A DNA stretch of 64,000 nucleotides from Flavobacteriales bacterium (GCA_016717305.1 JADKFY010000012.1:106747-170746); one strand, 5' to 3'. Numbered from the stretch's first letter, positions 27,201 through 37,083 are shown. The notes: a model not told the origin generated them from the letters alone. Made by a program: numbers and translations.

Positions 27201-27308
27201 GGGCTGCGCTATTCGGAGTTCGTTGTTCCCTTGGTAAAAGCCGTCCAAGAGCAACAAGCCCTGATCATGAAAATGGAAGAGCGCATTCGACAACTCGAAG
27301 CTCGTTGA
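24201..27308 (+). CDS. Collagen-like surface protein with YadA-head-like and S74-type C-terminus
   Basis: 1,035 residues. Signal peptide to FAQ20; a globular domain (about 20-125, VPQRMNYQAILRDAGGAILP); Gly-X-Y stretches of the collagen type from about 130 to 600, many of them GTN triplets; modules TVLNGxTNPxxGTGANGDFY with YGPKTGGAWG between them; and then a WALTGNAGT segment. From about 640 to 880 come repeats like NTALGYRTLNDNTTG that resemble the head of YadA-type trimeric adhesins. SDARFKRNVSADVPGL near 896 begins an S74-type tail like the intramolecular chaperones of phage tail fibres, ending in a short coiled coil (QEQQALIMKMEERIRQLEAR). The architecture implies a trimeric, fibrous cell-surface protein. 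No T9SS domain was seen. Confidence 0.85.
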   Translation: MKKLTLLLLSLAFIGGAFAQVPQRMNYQAILRDAGGAILPNTSATLGLAVLQGSASGPVVYSEDHAVTTNGFGLANVALGGGTVVSGTFAGIDWSSGPYFVRTSMNGTAMGTSQLLSVPYALFAEESNTPGPQGPEGPEGPQGVAGAAGATGAAGATGPAGATGPQGPQGNPGPTGPTGPQGQTGQDGTGVTILGSLTNVNQLPGTGDPGDAYLVNGNLYVWSDNTNTWENVGSISGPAGPQGPAGPTGPTGPAGATGANGAQGPTGAAGATGSTGTQGPAGDDGRTVLNGSTNPTGGTGANGDFYVNTSNNFLYGPKTGGAWGTGISLVGPQGSTGATGTQGLQGLPGTNGTNGTIGPPGPTGPPGPRGYSVLNGTTNPTAGTGENSEFYINTSTNTIYGPKTGGAWGAGTSLVGPQGTAGTNGTNGTNGAPGTPGTNGTNGTPGAPGTNGTNGTNGVDGRTVLNGNTNPAAGTGANGDFFINTATNFLYGPKTGGAWGAGVSLVGPQGTAGTNGTNGAPGTPGTNGTNGTPGAPGTNGTNGTNGVDGRTVLNGNTNPAAGTGANGDFYINTATNFLFGPKNGGAWGTGISLVGPPGPGGAGWALTGNAGTVPANNFLGTTDDQPLQFKVNNIYSGWISNTGSTSMGYEAFGPTNTTIDANTAFGYRALRLATGAGIANAAFGRNTLNSLTTGLSNSAFGDQCMLNTTTGAFNCAIGQGVLGTNTTGSNNTALGYRTLNDNTTGFSNVAVGANALRKNTNRSNIVAVGDSTLYNNGVGAGPIDDIDVPGQAAYNVAVGSKALFSNNTGGSNTAIGWRASYGVTSGFDNTALGQLTLANTISGSNNTAVGSGAGPTLSGFSNTTAIGRSASTSANNQARIGNASVTSIGGQVGWTTVSDARFKRNVSADVPGLDFIIKLRPVTYNLDANSLSSFLKEGQYTDEKGMMVTDHPDAETIAAREAKSVIRYTGFLAQEVETAARSSGFDFSGVDAPKNDQDLYGLRYSEFVVPLVKAVQEQQALIMKMEERIRQLEAR
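25059..26010 (+). repeat. Internal tandem module repeats of first collagen-like gene
   Basis: Four units that begin at the Val codon of VLNG (25062, 25317, 25590, 25854). Spacing 255, 273 and 264 bases, so lengths change in steps of nine bases, that is one Gly-X-Y triplet. Confidence 0.85.
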
Positions 27309-27316
27309 TACCTGAA

Positions 27317-27376
27317 CTGACAGTCAAGGCCGATCAACGCTACGTCAACTCCTTCAAGATCTCTGTAACCCACTAA
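27317..27376 (+). pseudogene. Duplicated 3' fragment of the small T9SS gene
   Basis: Twenty codons, LTVKADQRYVNSFKISVTH then TAA, matching the end of the T9SS protein at 23727-24197 (ADQRDVKSFKVSVTH). It stands alone, directly before the second collagen-like gene, in the same position the whole gene holds before the first copy. It marks the left boundary of a tandem duplication. Confidence 0.8.
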
Positions 27377-27379
27377 ACC

Positions 27380-30300
27380 ATGAAAAAGTTCACCCTCCTT
27401 CTCCTCACTTGTGCGTTCATCGGCGGAGTCTTCGCCCAAGTGCCGCAACGCATGAACTACCAAGCGATCCTGCGCGATGTGGGTGGCGCAATTCTGCCCA
27501 ACACCTCCGCAACTTTGGGACTGGCCGTTCTGCAAGGCAGCGCCTCCGGCCCCGTGGTATACAATGAAGACCACGCGGTGACGACCAATGGTTTCGGTCT
27601 TGCCAATGTTGCCCTAGGTGGTGGCACTGTCGTGAGCGGCACCTTCGCCGGGATCGATTGGAGCAACGGACCCTACTTCGTGCGTACCAGCATGAACGGT
27701 ACTGCAATGGGCACCTCGCAATTGTTGAGCGTACCTTATGCCTTGTTCGCAGAGGAAAGCAATACTCCCGGACCACAAGGGGAGCAAGGGATACAAGGTG
27801 AACAGGGGGAACAAGGCGAGCCGGGTCCTGCTGGCGCAACCGGTGAAACCGGTGCTACTGGTGCAACGGGTGCACAAGGGCCTCAGGGGAGAACCAGGAA
27901 CCGATGGTGCAGACGGAACCGGCGTTACCATCTTGGGATCGCTTACCAATGTCAACCAGTTGCCGGGAACCGGTGATCCAGGCGATGCCTATTTGGTGAA
28001 TGGCAACTTGTACGTATGGAGCGCGAACACGAACACCTGGGAGAACGTTGGGAGTATCCAAGGCCCAGCTGGTCCGCAAGGGACACAAGGTGTTCCGGGA
28101 CCAACAGGGGAGACCGGAGCTACGGGTGCACAAGGCACTCCGGGTACCAATGGCACCAACGGTACCAATGGAACCAATGGAGCGGATGGACGAACCGTGC
28201 TGAATGGATCCATCAATCCGACCGGTGGTACCGGTGCGAACGGTGACTTCTACATCAATACATCCAACAACTTCCTGTACGGACCGAAGACCGGTGGTGT
28301 ATGGGGAACAGGAATTTCGCTTGTTGGGCCGCAAGGAACAGCCGGCACCAATGGAATAAACGGCATCAACGGAACACCAGGCACCAATGGAACGAACGGA
28401 GCACCAGGGACAAATGGAACGAATGGAACGAACGGCTTGGATGGACGAACCGTATTGAACGGTGCAACAAACCCCGCAGCAGGAACCGGAGCCAATGGTG
28501 ATTTCTACATCAACACCGCAACAAACTTCTTATACGGTCCTAAGTCGGGTGGCGCATGGGGAGCAGGCGTTTCATTGGTAGGGCCGCAAGGAACCGCAGG
28601 AACAAATGGAACAAACGGCGCACCTGGAACACCTGGCACCAACGGGACCAATGGAACGAACGGTACGCCGGGCGCACCGGGGACCAATGGAACCAATGGG
28701 ACCAACGGTGTGGATGGAAGGACCGTATTGAACGGTGCAACCAACCCCGCAGCAGGAACCGGAGCCAATGGCGATTTCTACATCAACACCGCAACAAACC
28801 TCTTATACGGACCGAAGTCGGGTGGCGCTTGGGGATCAGGCGTTTCATTGGTAGGGCCACAAGGAACTGCCGGAACCAATGGAACGAATGGAACGAACGG
28901 CGCACCAGGTACACCAGGAACTAACGGAACCAATGGAACCAACGGCACTCCGGGCGCACCTGGAACCAATGGTACCAATGGCACCAACGGTGCAGATGGA
29001 CGAACAGTGTTGAACGGTGCAACGAACCCGACTGCAGGCACCGGAGCCAATGGTGATTTCTACATCAACACGGCCACCAACTTCCTGTACGGACCAAAGA
29101 CAGGAGGTGCTTGGGGAGCAGGCGTTTCGCTTGTAGGGCCACAAGGAACTGCCGGAACAAATGGAACGAACGGATCACCTGGAGCACCTGGAACGAACGG
29201 AACCAATGGCCTGGATGGAAGTACCGTACTGAATGGCACCACAAACCCCGCAGTAGGCACCGGCGCAAATGGTGACTTTTACATCAATACCGCAACAAAC
29301 ACCTTATATGGACCTAAGACAAGCGGAGCATGGGGGGCCGGAGTATCCTTAGTGGGACCAGCAGGACCAGCAGGTGGCGGAGGCTGGTCGTTAACGGGGA
29401 ATACCGGAACGAATACACTTACGAATTTCATTGGTACGACCGACAGCATGAATTTTGAAGTACGAGCCAACAATAGGCGTGCAGGTTTGGTGGGACCAAC
29501 TACGAACAATACAGCATGGGGATATCGGGCCCTGCCTACAACCAGCACAGGAACCAATAACACTGCTTTGGGGCGCACGACGCTCGGAAGTAACACTATT
29601 GGAGGAAGCAACACCGCAGTCGGGACTTTCGCCTTGGCATTCAATACCACGGGCACGTACAACACAGCAATTGGGAATGGTGCACTTGAGAACAGTCCGA
29701 CCGGAAGGAACAACACTGCAATTGGTTGGCGCGCCGCATATCTGAATACTACTGGGAATTCCAACGTTGCTATTGGTGTTGGCGCCTCGCGTCTGAATCT
29801 CAACCGAAGCAACATCGTAGCCATTGGCGATAGCGCGCTTTACAACAATGCAGCTGGGCTTGCCCCTCCAGCAGGCAAGCTCCCGATACCAGATGGCTAC
29901 TACAACACCGCCGTGGGCAGTAAATCCTTGTTCTCCTATGCGGAACATCAGGTGGAGATCAGACCCTCTTTACGAACAACGGGTCATAACACTGCTATGG
30001 GAAAGGGCCTATACCATGCACCGGCTTCTCTAACCTGAGTTCCGACCAGTGCGCTGCTGCAGAATACAAGCAGGCAATTTACGGCCGAGGCATTTCGCGT
30101 TGCGTGGAACTGTCGGTAATGGAGAATACAACGCTGCACTGGACTCCAACACCGCGGGTCTCCACCGCCCGGTACAACAGGGGTTGGTTTCAGGCGCCTG
30201 AGCAAAATACTTGGGCACCGACAATACGGCCGTCGGTCGCAGTGCAGGCCCTTCGGTGGACAATATTGCCAACACAACGGCTCTTGGCTACGACGCTCGC

Positions 30301-30825
30301 CCCACAGCCACCAACATGGTACGTGTCGGGAACAGTTCAGTCACCAGCATCAATGGTGCCGTGGCATTTCACCATGGTAAGTGATGCTCGATTCAAACGC
30401 GAACCTCCGTACCGATGTTCGAGGTATGGACTTCATCCTGGCCTTGCGCAATGTTACCTACACCTTTGACGTCACAAGAATGGCGGAATTCCTGAAGGAG
30501 GACATTGGTAAGGATCAGAATGGAAATGTCGTACGCTTCAAACCCCGCACCCGGACATGGTCGCTGCCAGAGCCAAAAAGGAGGTCATCCGTTACTCTGG
30601 CTTTCCTAGCCCAGGATGTTGAAAAGGCGCGCAGGTGAATAGGCTACGATTTCAGCGGGGTTGATGAAACCTGTCGAACAACAGTTCGCTTTACGGGCTG
30701 CGCTATTCTGAATTCGTCGTGCCTCTTGGTAAAAGCCGTGCAAGAACAGCAAGTCCCTGATCGATGCGCAACAGAAGCAGATCGATACGTTGAAGGAACA
30801 GGTAGAGTTGCTCTTGCATCGCTGA
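27380..30825 (+). CDS. Second collagen-like surface protein (tandem paralogue, frameshifted)
   Basis: Paralogue of the preceding gene: same signal peptide and N-terminal domain (FAQVPQRMNYQAIL), collagen-like modules, head-like repeats (NTALGRTTLGSN) and a C-terminal SDARFKRE segment with the tail KQIDTLKEQVELLLHR ending at TGA 30823-30825. It is not readable in one frame: frame is lost near 27890 (GPQGRTRN versus GEPGTDGADGTG), again near 30030, and several more times between 30100 and 30780. The coherent tail in other frames (VIRYSGFLAQDVEKA, YGLRYSEFVVPL) shows that the gene is complete in content. Whether it is a true pseudogene or a poorly sequenced gene cannot be decided here. Full length would be about 1,150 residues. 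Confidence 0.75.
28194..29390 (+). repeat. Internal tandem module repeats of second collagen-like gene
   Basis: Five units that begin at the Val codon of VLNG (28197, 28452, 28725, 29007, 29226), spaced 255, 273, 282 and 219 bases. Differences are multiples of nine, as in the first paralogue. Confidence 0.85.
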
Positions 30826-30840
30826 TCGACCTTATTTCCC

Positions 30841-30887
30841 GAACGGGTATCGGCTCATCGCGCCTTGCATGATGCTGGTACCCGTTC
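30841..30887. promoter_or_regulatory. Inverted repeat ahead of cyclase 1
   Basis: Perfect 9-bp arms GAACGGGTA (30841-30849) and TACCCGTTC (30879-30887) with a 29-base spacer, ending 14 bases before the cyclase ATG. No T-run follows, so an operator is more likely than a terminator. Confidence 0.45.
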
Positions 30888-30901
30888 GCAATTCATACAC
30901 C

Positions 30902-32752
30902 ATGCGCGGGTCGCTTACCATCCTCCTTCTGATGTCATTCACCAGCGTCTTCGCGCAGCAGCCAAACGCGACGGATAAAGTGATGCGTTCACTTTCCGAT
31001 ACCCTCACTGCGGACGGTTTCACCACACGGGCAAAGCAATTCATCAACTTGGGTGAACTGGACTCCGCTCTTGCCCAGAGCGTCTTGGGCCTTCGGTACT
31101 TGGAGGCCGCAACCCCGCAAGTGAAAGAACTGTTCGTCTGGAATTTCCGGTTGATGAAGGCGCAGAAGCTGCACGGCATGATCGAATTCTACCAAGGGGA
31201 GTACGACCGAGCATTGAAGAGCATGCAAGCGTACCAGCGAACCGCCAAAGCGGTCGGATCACAAACGGATGTCGGTGCCGCATTCAATTACATGTCCTAC
31301 TGCTTTCGTTCCATGAACGATGCTGTACAGGCCAAGAAGGCCGCTCAACAAGCGATCGAAGTCCTGCGGACATTACCTGTGAGCGACGACCTCGCGAACG
31401 CCTATACGGGACTCGCCAGTGCATACGCTGATGAACGCGAGCTGGATAGCACATTGACCTACAACAGGCTTGCACTGACCATCTACGAACGGACCGGCAA
31501 CACCGCGAACGCCACCAACACCTGGCTGAACATGGCGGATAGCTGGGCGCTTATCGGTCGTTACGATTCGTGCAGAACAGTGCTTGAACATGCCCGTAAT
31601 GGTACAGGACCCGATGGTTTTCCTGATGCGCGAATGAAGTATCATGCCCATTGGGGAGCGGTCCATTTTGTGGACGGTGAGCTCCTCCTTGCCAAGTTGT
31701 TCTTGGACAGCGCCATGTTGCTTGCGAACGATCTGGAGAACGCAGAGTCCAAGGCCCACATCGGCGATCTGCTGGCACTTACCGCTGCAGCACAACATCA
31801 GAACCGCGAGGCGATCTTGCTACAACGTGCCGCACGCGAAAGTCTGCTCGATGATCTGGACCTGGGCAAAGCGCGTTCGTTGACAGAAGCCCGACTGGAC
31901 TACGAACACGAGATCGAACGCATAAGGACGAATGATCAGCTGGACCGACAACGGAGACAGAACATGTTCACCATGGCGGTAGCCGTAGCATCGATCGTGG
32001 CAGCCATTCTCCTGTTCCTGCTCTATCGCAACACGCGAAAGGCACGTATCGCGATCCAACGGGAAAAGGAAGTTTCCGAATCATTGCTGTTGAACATCCT
32101 GCCTGCCGAAGTGGCCGATGAGTTGAAACGCACCGGACATGCAGAAGCACGCCAGTTCGATCGTGCGACGATCCTCTTTTCCGATTTCAAGGAGTTCACC
32201 CCAATGAGCGAAGCGATGTCCGCGACCGATCTGGTGGAAGAACTGAATGCTTGCTTTGAAGCCTTCGACACCATCATCACCCGACACGGCGTGGAGAAGA
32301 TCAAGACCATCGGCGATGCCTACATGGCCGCTGGCGGACTTCCTGACCCAAAGGCCTCCACCCCGATCGACGTGGTCAACGCGGCATTGGATATGCAGAC
32401 GTTCATAAGCACCCGTAAAAAGGAACGAGAACAACATGGCCTGCTTGCTTTCGACATGCGCATCGGCATCCATACTGGACCAGTGGTCGCCGGGATCGTG
32501 GGTGTGAAGAAATTCCAGTACGATATATGGGGCGACACGGTGAATACGGCGAACCGTATGGAGACGCTCGGTGAAGTGGGCGAAGTGAATATCAGTGAGG
32601 CCACCTACCAACTGATCAAGTCTTCCTCCGATCTTCGTTTCTCGCCGCGAGGTAAAGTGCCTGTGAAGGGGAAAGGAGAAATGGAGATGTTCTTTGTCCA
32701 TCACCCCGGCCCGACTTTCCAGGATCCATTCACAATAGTTCATGGAACATAA
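30902..32752 (+). CDS. TPR-linked class III adenylate cyclase 1
   Basis: 616 residues from the ATG at 30902 (open frame from 30869); this start gives the signal MRGSLTILLLMSFTSVFAQQ. TPR repeats occupy about 50-330, a membrane helix about 355-376, and LLLNILPAEVADEL links to the cyclase domain. All class III residues needed for ATP use are present: metal Asp428 (ILFSDF) and Asp472 (TIGDAYM), purine-selecting Lys468 and Asp541 (YDIWG), and transition-state Asn548 and Arg552. The spacing between D541, N548 and R552 and between the two metal Asp residues is that of mammalian enzymes. It should work as a homodimer making cAMP in the cytoplasm under control of a periplasmic TPR sensor. The segment TEARLDYEHEIERI is shared with histidine kinase 2. 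Confidence 0.9.
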   Translation: MRGSLTILLLMSFTSVFAQQPNATDKVMRSLSDTLTADGFTTRAKQFINLGELDSALAQSVLGLRYLEAATPQVKELFVWNFRLMKAQKLHGMIEFYQGEYDRALKSMQAYQRTAKAVGSQTDVGAAFNYMSYCFRSMNDAVQAKKAAQQAIEVLRTLPVSDDLANAYTGLASAYADERELDSTLTYNRLALTIYERTGNTANATNTWLNMADSWALIGRYDSCRTVLEHARNGTGPDGFPDARMKYHAHWGAVHFVDGELLLAKLFLDSAMLLANDLENAESKAHIGDLLALTAAAQHQNREAILLQRAARESLLDDLDLGKARSLTEARLDYEHEIERIRTNDQLDRQRRQNMFTMAVAVASIVAAILLFLLYRNTRKARIAIQREKEVSESLLLNILPAEVADELKRTGHAEARQFDRATILFSDFKEFTPMSEAMSATDLVEELNACFEAFDTIITRHGVEKIKTIGDAYMAAGGLPDPKASTPIDVVNAALDMQTFISTRKKEREQHGLLAFDMRIGIHTGPVVAGIVGVKKFQYDIWGDTVNTANRMETLGEVGEVNISEATYQLIKSSSDLRFSPRGKVPVKGKGEMEMFFVHHPGPTFQDPFTIVHGT

Positions 32753-32828
32753 GGTATCCGTGCCGACCTTCGGGTCGATCATTACCAGTGTCTCGGAAAG
32801 TTCAGTGATCACTTGCGCACCTACTGGC

Positions 32829-34910
32829 ATGACTTGCTTCCTTCGATCGTTGTTGGCGACGTTTCTGGCAATAAGCTCATGTTGGGAAACCGATCCTGCA
32901 TTCGCACAGGAAAACCCCTTGCGGCTGGACTCAGTGGTCAGGCAGCTGGACCGCACAGCGGAGGACACGATCCAACTCGCACTCCTGATCTCCGCTTGCG
33001 AATCATGGTACACGTCCAATAATGCATTTCCCTATTTGCAACGGTTGGATAGCTTGTCGAACAAGTTGCTCAAGAAGAGTGATGCTGCGATTCGCAAACG
33101 GGCTATCCATGCGCGCGGAGCCTTCCATTTCTTCACGGGCTATCACGCCAAATTCGCACGCAACATTCCGCTTGCGTTGCATTCGTTCAATGCCGCGATC
33201 GATGAATTCGGCTCAATCGGTTCACAGGGAGCCCTCGCCGAAACGTACGATGCGCTCGGTATCCTCTTTCGTGCCGTTGGGGATCACGAGCAAGCCATCA
33301 CCAATTTCCTCGAAGAGCGACGGATCGCCATTGCGCTTCAGCGCCCGCACCTCAATACCCAAGCTCTGGTGCACTTGGCCGCGTGTGCTGCGGACCAAGG
33401 AGACTTCCGAACGGCTCTGCTATACCTCGATTCATGCGGTGCAAGCAGCGTTACGGACAGTTCCGCAGTATTGAATGAACGTGCTAGGATCGCCACCCTC
33501 AATGGGAACGACGAGGATGTGATCCACCTATTGCACGAAAGTTTGGCCATCGCAAAACGCTCGACTAACCCATGGGACCAGCTACCTGTACTTGCCCCAC
33601 TTGCACGGAAGTATTATGCTATGGACAACGTGATAGAAGGCTTGGCGAGCGCCGTAGAGTGTGAGCACATCGCCAGGGATGTTGGGGACCAGACGGCTTA
33701 TTGCACGTGCATGGTGCTGGTTGGAGAAGGTGAACGGCGTGCGGGTAAAACGAGCAAGGCCGAACTCAAATGGCTCGACGCGCTCAAACTCGCTCGCACG
33801 ATCGGGAACGCGGGAAGTGCGCGAGAACTGGGCGACGAAGGTTCAGTACTGCACATCACAACACTCCTAGGAAAACTCTATCGTGATCAAGGACGCGTGG
33901 CGGAAGCGTTGTCCATGTCCGATGAATGGGTCGTTGCACAGGAACAGATCCAACGCATGTCGGGGCGCGATGAAATGCTATTGATGTCCTTTCGCAAGGA
34001 GCAGTTCATCGACAGTCTGGAGATGGCCAATGCCAAAGAACGTGATGCCCTTGTGCATTCGGAAAAATTACAACGTGAAAGAAGCCGGACCATTCTGCTA
34101 CTGGCCTTCGCGATCCTTATCGTGATCATTGCCATCGTGCTTTGGAGCCGTTCGCGCCTATTGGCCCGCACCAACGCCGCCATTCTCGCTGCGCAACAAC
34201 AACTCGTGGATAGTGAGAAGGCCCGCGAAGCCGATTCACTACGCACACGTATCGCTGGGGACATACATGATCAACTCGGCAGCGACCTTACTAAACTGGT
34301 CATGCTAAGCGACGAAGTGACCGCGAACAATGGGAATATTGGATCGACCATGGAAACGACCAACGCGATCAAACGTGTGGCACGTGAGGCGACCCGTTCG
34401 CTCGGCGACATCGTCTGGGCCGTTGATCCGGCTCAGGACGACCTTTCCAGTTTGGTCGATCGCATCCGTTCGCATAGCATGGACATGTTGGACGGAACTT
34501 CGATCGAACACACGATCGACTGCATGCATTCAGGGGACCACCAACGGATCACACCCTCCACCAAACGGGACATTCAGTTGATCCACCGTGAAGCGCTCAA
34601 CAACTCTATTAAACACGCGAAAGCCACCCGTATCGATGTCCTTCTTCACTCCAGATCGGATCACATCACGATGCGCATCACAGACAATGGTGTTGGCTTG
34701 GGCGAACCTGTCGGAACCAAAGGGAACGGGCTTCGCAATTTGCATCGACGAGCCGAACGCATTGGGGCAACGCTCCAAATTGAAAGTAATGCAACCGGGA
34801 CCAAAGTACTTCTAGAATGGGAATTTTTCGGCAGCCCAACTGATCCGTGGATCCCGGCCAACCCAATTACTGCAGAATCCACTAGTGCTTTAGAACCCAC
34901 TCCCGAGTAG
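32829..34910 (+). CDS. TPR sensor histidine kinase 3 (HisKA_3 type)
   Basis: About 693 residues from the ATG at 32829 (MTCFLRSLLATFLAISSCWETDPAFAQ); an earlier ATG at 32742 overlaps the cyclase stop but would lack a signal. TPR repeats are followed by a membrane helix (TILLLAFAILIVIIAIVLW), phosphoacceptor motif RIAGDIHDQLGSDLTKLVML, N box REALNNSIKHA and ATP-lid motifs ITDNGVGLG and GNGLRNLHRRAE. The domain layout is the same as in kinases 1 and 2, so a partner NarL-type regulator is expected; none is adjacent, and the one at 12137 is a candidate. It sits between two cyclase genes and is probably co-transcribed with cyclase 1. Confidence 0.87.
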   Translation: MTCFLRSLLATFLAISSCWETDPAFAQENPLRLDSVVRQLDRTAEDTIQLALLISACESWYTSNNAFPYLQRLDSLSNKLLKKSDAAIRKRAIHARGAFHFFTGYHAKFARNIPLALHSFNAAIDEFGSIGSQGALAETYDALGILFRAVGDHEQAITNFLEERRIAIALQRPHLNTQALVHLAACAADQGDFRTALLYLDSCGASSVTDSSAVLNERARIATLNGNDEDVIHLLHESLAIAKRSTNPWDQLPVLAPLARKYYAMDNVIEGLASAVECEHIARDVGDQTAYCTCMVLVGEGERRAGKTSKAELKWLDALKLARTIGNAGSARELGDEGSVLHITTLLGKLYRDQGRVAEALSMSDEWVVAQEQIQRMSGRDEMLLMSFRKEQFIDSLEMANAKERDALVHSEKLQRERSRTILLLAFAILIVIIAIVLWSRSRLLARTNAAILAAQQQLVDSEKAREADSLRTRIAGDIHDQLGSDLTKLVMLSDEVTANNGNIGSTMETTNAIKRVAREATRSLGDIVWAVDPAQDDLSSLVDRIRSHSMDMLDGTSIEHTIDCMHSGDHQRITPSTKRDIQLIHREALNNSIKHAKATRIDVLLHSRSDHITMRITDNGVGLGEPVGTKGNGLRNLHRRAERIGATLQIESNATGTKVLLEWEFFGSPTDPWIPANPITAESTSALEPTPE

Positions 34911-34974
34911 ATCGATGCGGTCCTAAAACCACGGTCCGGAGCGATTTGGCCCTGTGTCCACTTCAACCGCGGAA

Positions 34975-35021
34975 TACCACTAAATGGGTATTGCCACAAA
35001 GGCAATTCCGCCATCTCTTTA
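34975..35021 (+). promoter_or_regulatory. Dyad-type promoter, copy B (ahead of cyclases 2 and 3)
   Basis: Dyad TACCAC-TAAA-TGGGTA (34975-34990), TTG (34991-34993), 20 bases, then TCTCTTTA (35014-35021). The leader to the ATG at 35090 would be about 60 bases. Confidence 0.6.
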
Positions 35022-35089
35022 TGGCCTCTACCACGCCAAACCTAACGATGGACGACTGGTCACTTCACGGAACCAACGGTCCCCCAACT

Positions 35090-37036
35090 ATGCGCCAACG
35101 AAGAGATCTTTCTCCAGCCTTGTGCCGGTGTGTGTTGCTCTTGGCATTGCTTCAGGTCAGTTTTGCGCATGGGCAGGAACTCGATAGTCTGCGCAAGGCC
35201 ATGAACGATCCAACCCTTCATGACACTCTGCGTGCAGATGCCATGGCCGGCATGGTGCGCACCAGCCTGATGGCCGGTCAACCGGACTCTGCTTTGGCGA
35301 TCGCATACCAACTGGAACGGTTCTGTTCCGCCCAAAACGTCACGCGGCGCACCGGTTCAGCATCGGCCATGCTCGGCACGATCTACGCACAGTCGGCAGC
35401 CTACGATCCTGCAAGGGTGTGGTTCCGCAAAGCCATGGCACACCATGCTGCAAATGGCGATAAGAAACAGCTTGGCGAAACTGAATTGAGCTTGGGGCTA
35501 ACCTACCATTTGCAGGGACTTAGACCACAAGCCCTCCAACATGACCTTAATGCTTTGGCCACGCTCGAATCAGTTGGTGATAGCGCGTCACTGGCACGCG
35601 CCCACAATAACATTGCGGCCTTGTACACGGATATGGAGCAATTCGACAATGCGCTTATTCATCTGAACAGGGCCTTGTCGATCATGCGACCGCGCAACGA
35701 CCCGCGGTTGCGCAATACGATAGGACAGTTGGGGATCTTATACCGCCGTCAAGGTGACTATGATAAGGCCATGCCCCTGCTGCTTGAATCCGTGGAACGT
35801 AGTGAAGCGTTGCAGGATAATGAGACCCTTTCCCGGATCTTGCAGACGATCGCCGACATACACTTCGAAAAAGGAGATGCCCAATTGAGCATGGACACGT
35901 ACACGCGTTCCTCCATCCTCGGATCACCCTATACACAGATCCAGAACTTGATCAACATCGGCAAATGCCTTGTTGAACTTGGACGTGAACGCGATGCACT
36001 CAACTCGTTCATTCAAGCCATCGATATGGCCAAGGCCAACGATGATCTGGTGGAGCAGTCGATCGCACAACATGAACTATTCGTGATATATGAAAAGCAA
36101 GGTAATAAGGCATTGGCATTGGAAGCCTTCAAGCAGCACGTGGCTCTTCGAGACTCCATAAGCAATACGGACAAGACCCGGGAACTGACACAGATCGAAA
36201 TGCAATTCGGCTTCGACAAACAACAGCTTGCGGACAGTCTCCTTTTCGCGCAGGATAAAGCGATCCAGGTCAAGGAGATCCAAAAACAGAAAGTGATCCG
36301 AAATGGCTTCGTTGGTGGTTTCGCGTTGGTCGCCCTGTTCGCCGTCGTTTTCTTCACACAACGTAACCGTATCAGTAAAGAGAAGGCTCGCAGCGAAGAG
36401 CTACTGCTCAATATCCTCCCTTCGGAAGTAGCTGAGGAGCTTAAGGCAAAGGGCGCAGCCGATGCCGTGCAGATAGATCAAGTAACCGTGCTCTTCACCG
36501 ACTTCAAGGGCTTTACCGCGCTCAGTGAAAAACTCAGTCCACGCGAGCTGGTCAAGGACCTCAATGAATGTTTCAGTGGCTTCGATCGCATTACCGGCAA
36601 ATACGGTATCGAAAAGATCAAAACGATCGGGGATGCCTACATGGCCGCGGGAGGCTTGCCCACACCCAACACTACCCACGCCACCGATGTGGTCCAAGCC
36701 GCTTTGGAGATGTGCGACTTCGTGGCCGAGGGAAAGGCACGCAAGATCGCAGCTGGCCTACCCTTCTTCGAGGTCCGTATCGGTATTCACACCGGACCCG
36801 TGGTTGCAGGCATCGTGGGGGTGAAGAAATTCCAGTACGACATCTGGGGCGATACGGTGAACACCGCAAGCCGCATGGAATCTTCCGGCGAAGTTGGGCA
36901 GGTGAACATCAGTGAAACAACGTATGATCAAGTGAAAGTCCATCAACATTTCACTTTCACCCCACGTGGCAAAGTGCAGGCGAAAGGCAAAGGAGAAATG
37001 GAAATGTTCTTCGTTTCACGCAATGCGGTCGCGTGA
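35090..37036 (+). CDS. TPR-linked class III adenylate cyclase 2
   Basis: 648 residues from the ATG at 35090; the open frame reaches back to 34946, but that would include the promoter, and this start gives a signal peptide (CVLLLALLQVSFAHGQ). TPR repeats such as SLARAHNNIAALYTDMEQFD run through about residue 380; a membrane helix (GFVGGFALVALFAVVFF) and the linker ELLLNILPSEVAEEL lead to the cyclase. The catalytic set is complete: FTDF and TIGDAYM (metal Asp), Lys of EKIKTIGD, Asp of QYDIWGD, then TASRM with Asn/Arg. It ends KGEMEMFFVSRNAVA. The cyclase domain is nearly identical to that of the next gene, so the two are recent tandem duplicates. Confidence 0.9.
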   Translation: MRQRRDLSPALCRCVLLLALLQVSFAHGQELDSLRKAMNDPTLHDTLRADAMAGMVRTSLMAGQPDSALAIAYQLERFCSAQNVTRRTGSASAMLGTIYAQSAAYDPARVWFRKAMAHHAANGDKKQLGETELSLGLTYHLQGLRPQALQHDLNALATLESVGDSASLARAHNNIAALYTDMEQFDNALIHLNRALSIMRPRNDPRLRNTIGQLGILYRRQGDYDKAMPLLLESVERSEALQDNETLSRILQTIADIHFEKGDAQLSMDTYTRSSILGSPYTQIQNLINIGKCLVELGRERDALNSFIQAIDMAKANDDLVEQSIAQHELFVIYEKQGNKALALEAFKQHVALRDSISNTDKTRELTQIEMQFGFDKQQLADSLLFAQDKAIQVKEIQKQKVIRNGFVGGFALVALFAVVFFTQRNRISKEKARSEELLLNILPSEVAEELKAKGAADAVQIDQVTVLFTDFKGFTALSEKLSPRELVKDLNECFSGFDRITGKYGIEKIKTIGDAYMAAGGLPTPNTTHATDVVQAALEMCDFVAEGKARKIAAGLPFFEVRIGIHTGPVVAGIVGVKKFQYDIWGDTVNTASRMESSGEVGQVNISETTYDQVKVHQHFTFTPRGKVQAKGKGEMEMFFVSRNAVA

Positions 37037-37083
37037 GTGCTGATACACGCCATACACGGATCCCAAGTAACCTCTTCACGGAT

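Noticed and set aside
25059..29390. Regular repeats considered as a CRISPR array
   Set aside because: Units are 219-282 bases, stay in frame, and encode collagen modules; there are no short direct repeats with unique spacers, and no cas genes.
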